Shown: positions 30,718-39,762 of the stretch, in pieces | Layout of the letters: every line of letters starts with the position of its first letter | Position numbering within the stretch: position 1 is the stretch's first letter | Source of the DNA: Caballeronia turbans | Lineage (GTDB): Bacteria; Pseudomonadota; Gammaproteobacteria; Burkholderiales; Burkholderiaceae | DNA length: 64,000 bases | Direction of reading: 5' to 3' | Assembly (NCBI GenBank): GCA_001544655.2 | Contig: FCOD02000034.1 | Location: forward strand, 1 to 64,000 | Made by a program: the position numbers and the translations under genes | Notes under the pieces: model-generated | What the model was told of the DNA's origin: nothing | Database searches by the model: none | The model's input: only the letters and a program-made list of their open reading frames with translations

Positions 30718-32124
30718 ATGAGCGATAACAAAACGTCCAACGACGCAAGCAGCACCGCCGCGCGCGCAAGCGCCGCCGACTCTCAAGCCGCTCCGCACAG
30801 CGCGAATCCCACGGCGCCGCCCGAAGCGGCGGCAGCGGCCTCGGCGCCCGGCCCGAAGGCGAGCGCGACCGAGCGGGCAGCGACGGATGCGCCTTCCAGC
30901 GCATCGAACGTCGAACCGGTCGACACGGCGCAGGCCCGCCGCGACGAAGCGCAGCAGGCCGCCCGCGACGCGCGCGCATCGGCGGCGAGCGCGGCTGCGG
31001 CGCAGGAAGCCACGGTGCGCGAAACACCGCGCGCATCCGGCAAGCCCAAGGCGAGTCTCGCCGAGAATTTCGAAGCCGCGACCGAAGCGGAAGCCGCGAG
31101 CACGGCCAGTGCGCACTCCGCGGCGTCCGATTCGCCGACCGGCCGCGCGACCGTCCTGCCGCCCGAATTGACGGAGGCGCCGGACTTCAGCAAGCTCAAT
31201 CCGCCGCCGCTGCCGTTGTCCGAAGAGGCGGCAGCGCCGGCACAGCCCGCATATCTCAAGCACTCGGATTCGGCGTGGTCCGTGTTCGGCCGGATCATCG
31301 CCGCGCGTGCGCGTCAGATTTTCGACCGCGCGGGCCAGCGCATCACGCAACGTACGTTGCGTATCGGCGTATCGGCGCGCATCTTTCATCCCGAGCCGGG
31401 GGCGAAAGGGCTGCGCGGCAAGACGCTGCAATATCTCGAGGAGTCGATCGCGCACTGGGTCATGTCGCGCGACGTGCTCGTGTTCATGATTCCGACGGTC
31501 GGCCATCAAGGGATGCTGCATCCGAGCAACATCCGTCTGCGTGACTATGCGAAGCATCTCGACGGCCTGCTGCTCCAGGGCGGCGCCGACGTTTCTCCGC
31601 AGTCCTACGAGGAAGCGACGACGCGTCCCGAATGGCCGGGCGACCGCGTGCGCGACATGTATGAGCTGGAACTACTGCATGAGTTCGTTGAGTCGGGCAA
31701 GCCCGTGCTCGGCGTGTGCCGTGGCTGTCAGCTGATCAACGTGGCGTTCGGCGGCACGCTCTACGGCGACATCGCCACCGATGTGCCGACGGCCGGCATC
31801 CACGTCAACGAACACTACGACCAGCATCGCCATTCGATTCGCTTCCCCGATGGTTCCACGCTCGCCAACATGTTCCCGAACCAGCGCGAGGCGATCGTCA
31901 ACTCGATCCACCATCAGGCGGTGAAGTCGATCGGGCGCGATCTGAACATCGAGGCGGTGTCGGCGGCGGACGGGATCATCGAGGCGGTGCGTTATCGGAA
32001 GGCTCCGTTCGTCGTCGGCGTGCAATGGCATCCGGAGTTTCATCGGGCGGGCGGCGCGGAACTGCTCGATTGCACGCCGCTGCTCGATACGTTCCTGCGC
32101 GTCGCCCGCGAAACGCGCTTTTGA
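30718..32124 (+). CDS. Class-I glutamine amidotransferase-like hydrolase (peptidase C26, PuuD-like) with long N-terminal extension
   Basis: A 468-residue protein. The C-terminal domain (from about residue 213) is a gamma-glutamyl-hydrolase/PuuD-like amidohydrolase with the nucleophile elbow GVCRGCQL (Cys334) and the catalytic-His block GVQWHPEF. The first 180-200 residues are rich in Ala, Ser, Pro and Glu, contain no hydrophobic segment and look disordered. PuuD-type enzymes hydrolyse gamma-glutamyl-GABA in putrescine use, but no puu genes flank it, so the substrate is open. ATG 30718 is preferred over a non-conserved upstream start. Confidence 0.85.
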   Translation: MSDNKTSNDASSTAARASAADSQAAPHSANPTAPPEAAAAASAPGPKASATERAATDAPSSASNVEPVDTAQARRDEAQQAARDARASAASAAAAQEATVRETPRASGKPKASLAENFEAATEAEAASTASAHSAASDSPTGRATVLPPELTEAPDFSKLNPPPLPLSEEAAAPAQPAYLKHSDSAWSVFGRIIAARARQIFDRAGQRITQRTLRIGVSARIFHPEPGAKGLRGKTLQYLEESIAHWVMSRDVLVFMIPTVGHQGMLHPSNIRLRDYAKHLDGLLLQGGADVSPQSYEEATTRPEWPGDRVRDMYELELLHEFVESGKPVLGVCRGCQLINVAFGGTLYGDIATDVPTAGIHVNEHYDQHRHSIRFPDGSTLANMFPNQREAIVNSIHHQAVKSIGRDLNIEAVSAADGIIEAVRYRKAPFVVGVQWHPEFHRAGGAELLDCTPLLDTFLRVARETRF

Positions 32125-32163
32125 GCCGAATTTCTGAGCCGAATTCGCGTTTCGGCATGTCGC

Positions 32164-32208
32164 AAAACGAGAAGGCCCCCTCGATTCGAGCGGACCTTCT
32201 TCGTTTTC
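32164..32208. terminator. Bidirectional terminator between convergent genes
   Basis: AAAACGAGAAGG (32164-32175) and CCTTCTTCGTTTT (32195-32207) form an imperfect long stem. T-runs occur on both strands, serving the C26 hydrolase (plus) and the DUF2968-type gene (minus). Confidence 0.65.
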
Positions 32209-32226
32209 AGATGCGTGCAGCCGATC

Positions 32227-32961
32227 TCACCGCGATGGCGTCACGCTCACCGGTGCGAGTCCCGCTTCCGTCTGCTTCTGAAGCTGTTCGACCTGCAATT
32301 GCAGCGCGCGCAGCTTGCGTTCGGCTTCCAGCTTGTCCGTCTGCAGCACGGCGGATTCGGCCTGCAATTGCTGCTGACGCTGCGACACTTGCGAATCCTG
32401 CTGCTGCGCGAGTTGGAGGTCGGCGGTGAGCCGGTTCGCACGGTCAGCCGATTTCGCGATCACGCGCTCGAGCAACGCCTTCTGCGCCTGCAATTGCGTG
32501 CGGCGGATTTCGCCATCGGCGAGTTCGAAGCTCTTGCGCGAGAACTGCGCATAGATCGATTCGGCGCGGGCAGCGTCCTGTGTCTTGACGACGCGCCACC
32601 AGCGCGCGTCCTGCGAGAGCGCGACGTAGTACAGCATCTCTTGCGCGAGGAAGAAGAGCTTCGCGCCGTAGCTGCCGTTGTGCGTCGCGCGCAGTTCCGT
32701 GAGGCTGCCCGCCTGCGCGAGATTCTGCAATTCAGCGATGTTGCCTTCGACGCGCGGCGCGTTCGAATCGGCGTTCAGATCGGACAGATCCATGAGTGCG
32801 GACTGTGCGGGCTCGTTTGCGGGAGCCGCAACTTGAGCCGTCGTCGCGGCGGCTTTTGCCGTCGCGGGTGCCGCGAACGTGCTCGTGAACGGCGCGAGGA
32901 GGCCACAGAGGGATAAGGCGAGCGTGAGCGTCGCGTAACGGAGATAACGTAGTTGCATCAT
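32227..32961 (-). CDS. Secreted coiled-coil protein (DUF2968-like)
   Basis: About 244 residues from ATG 32961 (an ATG one codon on is equally possible). A signal peptide is visible (LRYATLTLALSLCGLLAPFTSTFA). The C-terminal half is a Gln/Leu-rich coiled coil (QLAQQQDSQVSQRQQQLQAE and after). It resembles DUF2968 proteins known from Burkholderia, of unknown function, probably periplasmic. The gene lies 52 bp after a membrane-protein gene on the same strand. Confidence 0.7.
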   Translation of the reverse strand: MMQLRYLRYATLTLALSLCGLLAPFTSTFAAPATAKAAATTAQVAAPANEPAQSALMDLSDLNADSNAPRVEGNIAELQNLAQAGSLTELRATHNGSYGAKLFFLAQEMLYYVALSQDARWWRVVKTQDAARAESIYAQFSRKSFELADGEIRRTQLQAQKALLERVIAKSADRANRLTADLQLAQQQDSQVSQRQQQLQAESAVLQTDKLEAERKLRALQLQVEQLQKQTEAGLAPVSVTPSR

Positions 32962-33013
32962 GGTGGCGTCGGGGCCGGAATGGTTGATCGGGCTGGCGGT
33001 GCATGTAGCGCGG

Positions 33014-34012
33014 CTAACGCGCGCCGTTCGCAGCGCCGCGGCCGTAGGAGGCCGCGTTGCTGTCGAGGGTCGGTGAATGCTGGAGCATCGAATAGAGCGT
33101 GGTCGGGTCCATCGACACGGCAACCTTCGTCGGCTGGCTTGCGACTCTTTCGACCGATGTCGCGTGCGCGCGCCGCGGCGCCTCTTGCTTCACGACGCGC
33201 TCGCCAACCGTGTGAGCACGCAATGCCGCGCGCTTCGTGTGCGGCGTCAGCACGGCTCTCACGCGAACGTTGTGCTTGCGGTCTTCCGTTGGCGCGATGA
33301 AACGCACGCGTGTCTTTTCCGGCGTCGTCGCGGCAGGCGCAGCTTTCGTGTCAGTCGCGGCCGGGTCCACGGCTGCGATGGTGCGGCTGTCCGCGCTCAC
33401 CGGCGCGGCGACTGCCGATGAAGCCAGCGCTTCCGATGGTTGCGCGATCTGGCCGCGCGTGGGTGCCGCAGTGGCCGTGAGCGCTGCCGTAGCGGCTGCG
33501 GGCTGGCCCGGCTGCGTGCGAATCCTGACTTCTTCGGCCGGCGCGGTGCGCATAGTGCTTCGCGAGACCGGTGCGTGACTGAACAGCAACCATACGATGA
33601 GCACGCCGCAAGCCGCAGCGATAGTAGCGACGATCGGCTTGCTGAAGCCATGCTTGCCGGCGTCCGACGGCGCGTTGACCGCGAGATGAACGGGAGCGGC
33701 GCGGGTTTCGCCGGCCTGGTCTGGAGTGTCCGAGCCTTCGGTCAGGTGCAGCATCGCGCGCGGAATCTCTTCCTTGGAGAAGACGCCCCAGAGGCTCGTG
33801 GCGCGGTAAGGCGAGTGGATGTCGGACAGACTGAGGGCCGGCACATAGGCGGTGACGAAGCGTGCCGCGAAAAGCGCAGTTTCGGACTGCGACTGAACCG
33901 GGCGCGAGCGCATAGGTGACCATTCGAAACCGAAGCTCAAGGACGGATCCGCCGGCGAGCGCGTCGTCGGCAGACGCAGATTGCCTTCCACTACGATCAA
34001 GGGTTCGGACAT
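33014..34012 (-). CDS. Hypothetical single-pass membrane protein
   Basis: A 332-residue protein of unknown function. The N-terminal 120 residues look cytoplasmic (LPTTRSPADPSLSFGFEWSP). One transmembrane segment is near 126-146 (PIVATIAAACGVLIVWLLF). The rest is Ala/Thr/Arg-rich, low complexity and probably periplasmic, ending SMLQHSPTLDSNAASYGRG. No domain is recognised. ATG 34012 has GGAAAC upstream. It is probably co-transcribed with the DUF2968-like gene 52 bp downstream, so the pair may work together at the cell envelope. Confidence 0.75.
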   Translation of the reverse strand: MSEPLIVVEGNLRLPTTRSPADPSLSFGFEWSPMRSRPVQSQSETALFAARFVTAYVPALSLSDIHSPYRATSLWGVFSKEEIPRAMLHLTEGSDTPDQAGETRAAPVHLAVNAPSDAGKHGFSKPIVATIAAACGVLIVWLLFSHAPVSRSTMRTAPAEEVRIRTQPGQPAAATAALTATAAPTRGQIAQPSEALASSAVAAPVSADSRTIAAVDPAATDTKAAPAATTPEKTRVRFIAPTEDRKHNVRVRAVLTPHTKRAALRAHTVGERVVKQEAPRRAHATSVERVASQPTKVAVSMDPTTLYSMLQHSPTLDSNAASYGRGAANGAR

Positions 34013-34223
34013 GAAGTTTCCACATGCATGCGCCCGGGCGCGGGCAAACGAGACGGTCCGCCCGGACCTTCGGGGCGCAAGGAGATAGCACCGCGGGTTC
34101 GGCGCGAGGATGGCCGAAATTTGACCCGCGATCATACGAAACGGTTACGTGCCCGACGACCAGAAGATTCCTATTGTCTGTTTTTGACAGGAATGCTTAT
34201 TGACAGGTGTGATTTCCTTATGC

Positions 34224-34736
34224 TCAGTCGAGCGCAAACACATAGCGCAGTGAGAAGACGTCGATGCCTGCCATGTGATCCGCTTCGCGTTCGGCGAACG
34301 TCCAGCCGCGCGATTCATAGAAGCCGATTGCCGCAGCGTTCTGCTCCAGCACGGAGAGATACAGTTGCCGTGCGCCTCGCGAGCGAGCCCAGCGCGCCGC
34401 TTCGTCGAGCATCACGGTGCCTGTGCCGAGGCCGCGATGCCCGGGCAGCGCGTGCAGATTGTCGACGAGCACGCTGCCTGTCTCGTCCGGCTCGACGAGA
34501 CAAATGAAGCCGACCGGTTCGCCTGCATGCTCCGCGATGAACACGCTCGCCGTGCCGGCCGCGACATCCTTCATGCGCGCGTCCCAGTGCGCGACGCGCT
34601 CGGCCTGAAGATCGCGATCGAGATACGTGTCCGGCAGGATGCCGCGATATGCCGACGCCCAACTGCGGGCGTGCATCGAGGCGATGAGCGCCGTGTCGTT
34701 CGTCGTAGCGACGCGTAGCGAGATTTCCGTATTCAT
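34224..34736 (-). CDS. GNAT-family N-acetyltransferase
   Basis: A 170-residue acetyltransferase. The acetyl-CoA-binding block LHALPGHRGLGTGTVMLDEAARWARSRGARQLYL (about 95-128) includes the Q/RxxGxG-type pyrophosphate loop, and NAAAIGFYESRGW is the usual C-terminal motif. The substrate is unknown (small molecule, peptide or antibiotic-like). ATG 34736 is chosen; the in-frame upstream extension of over 100 residues lacks any motif. Confidence 0.8.
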   Translation of the reverse strand: MNTEISLRVATTNDTALIASMHARSWASAYRGILPDTYLDRDLQAERVAHWDARMKDVAAGTASVFIAEHAGEPVGFICLVEPDETGSVLVDNLHALPGHRGLGTGTVMLDEAARWARSRGARQLYLSVLEQNAAAIGFYESRGWTFAEREADHMAGIDVFSLRYVFALD

Positions 34737-34977
34737 GAATGGGCTGCTTGTAATGTTTAAGTTAGGCGTACGTAACCGTATTTTAATATTGTTTGCGTGA
34801 AATTGAGCGAAGTTGCGTGCAGTCATCGGTGGCGCGGCGTTAAGATCGAGGGCGTTCGCATTTACAAGAACCGAAACAGAATCCGCCTCAGTCTTGCGGC
34901 CGGTCACGTCCGGACGGCCGTGTACGGTTTTGCGATCGCGCAGAACCGAAGTGCGGCCCACAGCTCCCGAGAAAGTC

Positions 34978-36273
34978 ATGTCCACGACCCATATAGCACC
35001 TGCCAACGAATCCAAATTCAAGACGGTATTTCGCGTCGTCAGCGGAAACTTCCTGGAAATGTACGACTTCATGGTCTACGGCTATTACGCTTCGGCGATC
35101 GCCAAGACCTATTTTCCGAGCGGCGACGAGTTCGCCTCGCTGATGCTCGCGCTGTCCGTATTCGGCGCGGGCTTCCTGATGCGGCCGGTCGGCGCCATCG
35201 TGCTCGGCGCGTACATCGACCACCACGGGCGGCGCAAGGGCCTTATCCTCACGCTCGGGCTGATGGCGGTCGGCACCGCGTGCGTCGCGCTGGTGCCGGG
35301 CTACGCGACCATCGGTGCGCTCGCGCCGATCATCGTGCTGGGCGGGCGGCTGCTGCAGGGCTTCTCGGCCGGCGTGGAACTGGGTGGCGTGTCGGTGTAT
35401 CTGTCCGAGATCGCGACGCGGGGCAACAAGGGCTTTTATTGTTCATGGCAGTCCGGCAGCCAGCAAGTCGCCGTCGTGTTCGCGGCGCTAATCGGCGTGA
35501 TCATGAACCGCCTCTTGCCGCCTGAGCAGATGACCGCCTGGGGCTGGCGCGTGCCGTTCCTGATCGGCTGCCTGATCGTGCCGTTCCTCTTCATCATCCG
35601 CCGCTCGCTGCGTGAAACCGACGAGTTCCTGGCGAGGAAGCATCGCCCGAGCATGAGCGAGATCGCGCGCTCGATCGCGCAGAACTGGGGCATCGTGCTT
35701 GCCGGGATGGGCATGGTCATCATGACGACCGTGTCGTTCTACATGATCACCGCCTATACGCCGACCTTCGGCAAGGAAGTGCTGAAGCTCTCCGCCATCG
35801 ATGCGCTCGTGGTCACGGTGTGCGTCGGCATCTCCAACCTGGTCTGGCTGCCGGTGATGGGCGCGGTGTCGGATCGGGTGGGGCGCCGTCCGGTGCTGCT
35901 CGTGTTCACGATCCTGACCATTCTGACGTCGTATCCGGTGGTGCAATGGCTCGTCGCGGAGCCGTCGTTCGCGCGCCTGCTCATGTGCGAACTGTGGCTG
36001 TCGTTCCTGTACGGCAGCTACAACGGGGCGATGGTGGTCGCGCTGACCGAAGTGATGCCCGTCGATGTGCGCACGACCGGATTCTCGATGGCCTATAGCC
36101 TCGCGACGACCATCGGCGGATTCACGCCGGCGATCTCGACGTATCTGATCCATGTCACCGGAAACAAGGCCGCGCCCGGACTGTGGATGGGCCTTGCCGC
36201 CATTTGCGGGCTGATCGCGACGCTCGTGCTGTATCGCTCGCCCGAGGCGCGCAATCAGTACAAGACGGCCTGA
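34978..36273 (+). CDS. MFS transporter, citrate/tricarballylate:H+ symporter-like (MHS family)
   Basis: A 431-residue, 12-segment permease. Blocks are [36 protein letters not shown] and [24 protein letters not shown], characteristic of CitA/TcuC-type members of the metabolite:H+ symporter family. Import of a di- or tricarboxylate is likely; the substrate is inferred. The start is ATG 34978 ([11 protein letters not shown]). A strong terminator follows. Confidence 0.85.
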   Translation: MSTTHIAPANESKFKTVFRVVSGNFLEMYDFMVYGYYASAIAKTYFPSGDEFASLMLALSVFGAGFLMRPVGAIVLGAYIDHHGRRKGLILTLGLMAVGTACVALVPGYATIGALAPIIVLGGRLLQGFSAGVELGGVSVYLSEIATRGNKGFYCSWQSGSQQVAVVFAALIGVIMNRLLPPEQMTAWGWRVPFLIGCLIVPFLFIIRRSLRETDEFLARKHRPSMSEIARSIAQNWGIVLAGMGMVIMTTVSFYMITAYTPTFGKEVLKLSAIDALVVTVCVGISNLVWLPVMGAVSDRVGRRPVLLVFTILTILTSYPVVQWLVAEPSFARLLMCELWLSFLYGSYNGAMVVALTEVMPVDVRTTGFSMAYSLATTIGGFTPAISTYLIHVTGNKAAPGLWMGLAAICGLIATLVLYRSPEARNQYKTA

Positions 36274-36293
36274 CGCATTCGCGAACGTCGAAA

Positions 36294-36322
36294 AGATCCC
36301 CGCTTCGGCGGGGTCTTCTTAT
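36294..36322. terminator. Bidirectional terminator
   Basis: ATCCCCGC (36296-36303) pairs with GCGGGGTC (36308-36315) in a tight stem with a TTCG loop, with TCTT on the plus strand and a TCTTTT run on the minus strand. It ends the citrate-type MFS gene and overlaps the last codons of the TPR gene. Confidence 0.7.
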
Positions 36323-38178
36323 GCAGGCAGCAACGCCAGCGCGGCCGTCGTCGCCTCGATCACTTCGCGCCATCGGCCCGGCGCGTGCTGGCGCACGAGA
36401 TGCGCCTCCGGATACCACGGGTTGTCGGCGGCGCCGATACCCCAGCGCCAGTCGGCGGCGAAAGGCAGCATCACCCAGAGCGGCTTGCCGAGCGCGCCCG
36501 CGAGGTGCGCGACGGACGTATCCACGGATACGACGCCGTCCAGCCGATCGACGATCGCGCCGGTGTCGGCGAAGCTCTCGAGACGGCCTTCGAGCGTGTG
36601 AATCGACTTCGCGTTCGGATGCGCGTTCAGCACGTCATGCTCGCGGCCTGTCACGAACGGTTGGAGCACGACCCAGTCGATGCCCTCGAGCGCAAAGAGC
36701 GGCGCGAGCTCGCCGACCGGCACCGCGCGCGTCTCGCCTGGCTGCATCCGCCCGGACCACGCAATGCCGATCTTGCGCCGCGCCTGGCCGCCGATCGAGC
36801 CGCGCCACTTGCGCCGGTAATCGGCGGGCACGACGAGATAGGGCGCGCGGGCCGGAATTGCATCGGGCGAGGTCATGCCGAGCGCGAGCGGCAGGCTGAG
36901 CAGCGGGCAGAAAGCGTCCGCGTGCGCCGGGGCGCCATCCGACTTGCTCTTCAATTCGACGCGCGCGGCATGCGCGGCCGGCGCGAGCAGTGGCACGAGC
37001 GCGGGCTGCACTTCCAGCACCAGCTTGCCGACGAGCTTCGCCGCAAAAGGCACGAAGCGCGCGAACTGCAAGGTGTCGCCGAAGCCCTGCTCGGCGCGCA
37101 CGAGCAGCGTGCGGCCCGGCATCGGCTCGCCATTCCAGCGCGGCAAGCGCGGCGAGGGTTCGCTGCCGGGCGTCTGCAAACGCCATTCGTAGGCGGGCAG
37201 TCCGCGCGCGTAATCGCCGGTCGTGAGCAGGGCGAGCGCGCGGTTCAGATGCGCGGCGGGCATCGAGGGATCGATGCGCAATGCCTCGTCGAACGCGCGC
37301 AGCGCCGCGCGATGTGCGCCGAGCGCGAGATGCGCGTTGCCGAGGCAGAGCCATGCGACGCCATATTTCGGATCGAGACCTATCGCCCGCTCGAAATGCG
37401 GCACGGCTTCTTCGTGGCGCCCGAGCTTCGCGAGCGCGTGTCCCAGCCCGAAATACCCTGGTGCGAAGTGCGGCTGCAACGCGACGGCCTTTCGCAGCAC
37501 CGGCAGCGCATCTTCGGGGTGGCCGTTCGTGTCGAGCAGATTGCCGAGATTGAAATGCGCGGCGACGTAATTCGGCTCGGCATCGAGCGCGGCGCGAAAA
37601 TGCGCGATCGCGCCGAGCGTATCGCCGAGCGCGTTCAGCGCCATGCCGAGATTGTTGTGCGCGCCGGCATGGCGCGGGCGCAGCGCGAGCGTGCGCTTGA
37701 ACGCGTGCGCGGCGTCCTTGAAACGGCGCAGCGCGGAGAGCGCATTGCCGAAGTTGTTCCATGCGGCCGGATCGTCGGGCCGCAGGCGCAAGGCCTTTTC
37801 GAAGGCATCGGCGGCGTCTTCGTGTCGACCGGCTGCCGTGTAGGCGTTGCCGAGGTTGTACTGCGCGAGCGGAAAACCCGGCGCGAGCGTCAGTGCGTTG
37901 CGAAAGCGTTCGATCGCGTCGTCGAGGCGGCCGAGCGCTTTCAGCGCGTTGCCGAGGTTGAGCTGCAGGCCGGCGTCGGTCGGGCGCAGCTCGACGGCGC
38001 GGCGCACGAGCTCGGCCGCCTCCGCGTGCTGGCCCTGTTGATGGCGCAGCACGCCGAGGTAATGCAGTGCGTCGACGTGTCGGGGTTCGGCGGCGAGCGC
38101 GGCCTGGTAGTCGCGCTCCGCGTCGGTCAGGCGGCCATCGCGATGGGCCGCGAAACCGCGGGCGAATACGGTGTCCAT
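36319..38178 (-). CDS. TPR protein with glycosyltransferase-like C-terminal domain
   Basis: A 619-residue protein. About ten tetratricopeptide repeats occupy residues 1-350 (for example PLAQYNLGNAYTAAGRHEDAADAFEKAL). The C-terminal 260 residues resemble ADP-heptose-type (GT9-like) transferase folds: ARAEQGFGDTLQFARF, RRKIGIAWSGRM, and VSVDTSVAHLAGALGKPLWVMLPF. Such fusions are found in Proteobacteria and are thought to glycosylate proteins or surface polymers; the substrate is unknown. ATG 38178 is used. The divergent arsR lies 130 bp away. Confidence 0.82.
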   Translation of the reverse strand: MDTVFARGFAAHRDGRLTDAERDYQAALAAEPRHVDALHYLGVLRHQQGQHAEAAELVRRAVELRPTDAGLQLNLGNALKALGRLDDAIERFRNALTLAPGFPLAQYNLGNAYTAAGRHEDAADAFEKALRLRPDDPAAWNNFGNALSALRRFKDAAHAFKRTLALRPRHAGAHNNLGMALNALGDTLGAIAHFRAALDAEPNYVAAHFNLGNLLDTNGHPEDALPVLRKAVALQPHFAPGYFGLGHALAKLGRHEEAVPHFERAIGLDPKYGVAWLCLGNAHLALGAHRAALRAFDEALRIDPSMPAAHLNRALALLTTGDYARGLPAYEWRLQTPGSEPSPRLPRWNGEPMPGRTLLVRAEQGFGDTLQFARFVPFAAKLVGKLVLEVQPALVPLLAPAAHAARVELKSKSDGAPAHADAFCPLLSLPLALGMTSPDAIPARAPYLVVPADYRRKWRGSIGGQARRKIGIAWSGRMQPGETRAVPVGELAPLFALEGIDWVVLQPFVTGREHDVLNAHPNAKSIHTLEGRLESFADTGAIVDRLDGVVSVDTSVAHLAGALGKPLWVMLPFAADWRWGIGAADNPWYPEAHLVRQHAPGRWREVIEATTAALALLPA

Positions 38179-38278
38179 GACGGGGAAGACTTCTGGCCGG
38201 GAAAAGCAAACCCCGCATTTTCCCACACCGTCGCCGCGCTTCCGGAGAAGCGCGTTGACATGTTGCGGCGATGGCACT

Positions 38279-38306
38279 TAACATGTGAACACCTATTCAT
38301 ATGTTA
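38279..38306. promoter_or_regulatory. ArsR/SmtB-type operator overlapping the regulator start
   Basis: TAACATGTGAA (38279-38289), CACCTA, TTCATATGTTA (38296-38306) is an 11-6-11 inverted repeat with one mismatch per arm. The core TGAA-N6-TTCA is the usual ArsR/SmtB/CzrA site. It overlaps the ATG at 38301, suggesting autorepression of arsR-cdf. Confidence 0.65.
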
Positions 38307-38660
38307 GCGATGACTGTGGCTTCCGATCCGTCCACCACTGCCAGCACGAGCACGTCCGACGACCGCGTCGTCCCGCTCGCCGATCTGTTTCGCCTGCTCG
38401 GCGACCCGACGCGCCTGCGCATCGTGCTCGCGTGTGTCGAACAGCGGCGCGCGGTCGGGGCGATCGCCGAGTTGCTCGGGCTGTCGGCGTCGCTCGTGAG
38501 CCACCACTTGCGGCTCTTGCGCGCGGCGCGGATCGTGCGGGCCGAGCGCCAGGGCAAGCAGGTGTTCTACGTGGCGGCGGATCGCCACATCAGCGCGATG
38601 CTGGGCGAGTTGCTGGAGCACATCGCGGAGCCGCAGGCCGACGCCACAGACATCGAATGA
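38301..38660 (+). CDS. ArsR-family metal-responsive repressor (CzrA/SmtB-like)
   Basis: A 119-residue winged-helix repressor. The HTH is AIAELLGLSASLVSHHLRLLR (53-73). A sensor site of the alpha-5 type is visible at D94, H96, H107 and E110 (DRH then HIAE), with spacing 2-11-3 as in CzrA but Glu in place of the last His. Zn, Co or Ni sensing is likely. The next gene is a CDF efflux pump, overlapping or adjacent. The ATG at 38301 lies inside the operator; ATG 38310 (MTVASD) is an alternative. Neither has a clear ribosome site. Confidence 0.88.
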   Translation: MLAMTVASDPSTTASTSTSDDRVVPLADLFRLLGDPTRLRIVLACVEQRRAVGAIAELLGLSASLVSHHLRLLRAARIVRAERQGKQVFYVAADRHISAMLGELLEHIAEPQADATDIE

Positions 38661-38686
38661 CAGCTACCGGAACACGAGTACCTCCC

Positions 38687-39682
38687 ATGAGCACGCATCA
38701 GCACGAAGAACACGAACATCACGACGGCCACGCACACGGCCACGAGCATGGGCATTCGCACGGACACGGCGGGCATGGCCATCACCATCACGGCGCGCCG
38801 CAGGAAGGGCAGGGCCGAACGTTCGCGCTCGCGGTCGGCCTGAACGTGCTGATCGTGATCGTGCAGGCCGTCTATGGCTTTCTCGCCCATTCGACCGCGC
38901 TGCTCGCCGATGCCGGCCACAATCTCTCCGACGTGCTCGGCCTCCTGCTCGCATGGGGCGCCGTGTGGCTCGGCAAGCGCCAGCCGAGTTCGCGCTATAC
39001 CTTCGGCCTCGGCAGCTCGTCGATTCTTGCTTCGCTCGCCAATGCGGCGCTGCTGCTCTTCGCATGCGGCGCGATCGTGCTCGAAGCGATTCAGCGTCTG
39101 CTCAATCCGGCGCCCGTCGCGGGGCTCGACGTGTTCATCGTCGCGACGCTCGGCATGATCGTGAACGGTTTCTCCGCGTGGCTCTTCATGCGCGGCAGCA
39201 AGGAGGACCTCAACGTGCGCGGCGCCTTCCTGCACATGGCCGCCGATGCCGCCATCTCCGCCGCCGTCGCGGTCAGCGGTCTCGTCATCCTGTTCACGGG
39301 CGCGAGCTGGCTCGATCCGCTGATGAGCCTGATCGTCGTCTCGGTCATCGTCTACGGCACGTGGGGACTCGGGCGCGACGCGATGCGCCTCGCGATGGCC
39401 GCGGTCCCGTCCTCGGTCGACATGCCGCGCGTCGAGCAATATCTGAAGCAGCTTCCCGGCGTGCGCGACGTGCACGACCTGCACGTGTGGGCGCTCTCGA
39501 CGACCGAAAACGCGCTCACGGTCCATCTCGTGATGCCTCAGGGCCACCCCGGCGATGACTTCGTGCAGGGCGTCGTCACGACGCTGCGCCGCGAATATTC
39601 GATGCATCATGCGACCGTGCAGGTGGAGTTCGGCGAGGCCTGCCACGCGTGCGTGCTGAGCGAGCGCGGGCACGCGCACTGA
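38687..39682 (+). CDS. Cation diffusion facilitator (CzcD/ZitB-type) metal efflux pump
   Basis: About 331 residues. The His-rich N-terminal loop (HQHEEHEHHDGHAHGHEHGH) precedes six transmembrane segments with the metal-site motifs DAGHNLSD and HMAADA (H-x3-D on both), which favour zinc. The C-terminal cytoplasmic domain is present. It exports divalent metal (Zn, perhaps Co/Ni) in exchange for protons. An earlier in-frame ATG at 38657 overlaps the arsR stop (ATGA) and would add ten residues; that is also plausible. arsR directly upstream supports metal-induced expression. Confidence 0.9.
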   Translation: MSTHQHEEHEHHDGHAHGHEHGHSHGHGGHGHHHHGAPQEGQGRTFALAVGLNVLIVIVQAVYGFLAHSTALLADAGHNLSDVLGLLLAWGAVWLGKRQPSSRYTFGLGSSSILASLANAALLLFACGAIVLEAIQRLLNPAPVAGLDVFIVATLGMIVNGFSAWLFMRGSKEDLNVRGAFLHMAADAAISAAVAVSGLVILFTGASWLDPLMSLIVVSVIVYGTWGLGRDAMRLAMAAVPSSVDMPRVEQYLKQLPGVRDVHDLHVWALSTTENALTVHLVMPQGHPGDDFVQGVVTTLRREYSMHHATVQVEFGEACHACVLSERGHAH

Positions 39683-39762
39683 GTCCGATGCGGCCGGCGC
39701 ACGTGCTAAAAGCGGAGGGTACGGGCGTACACTAGACGCCGTGACGTTTGGGAGAGGACTGC

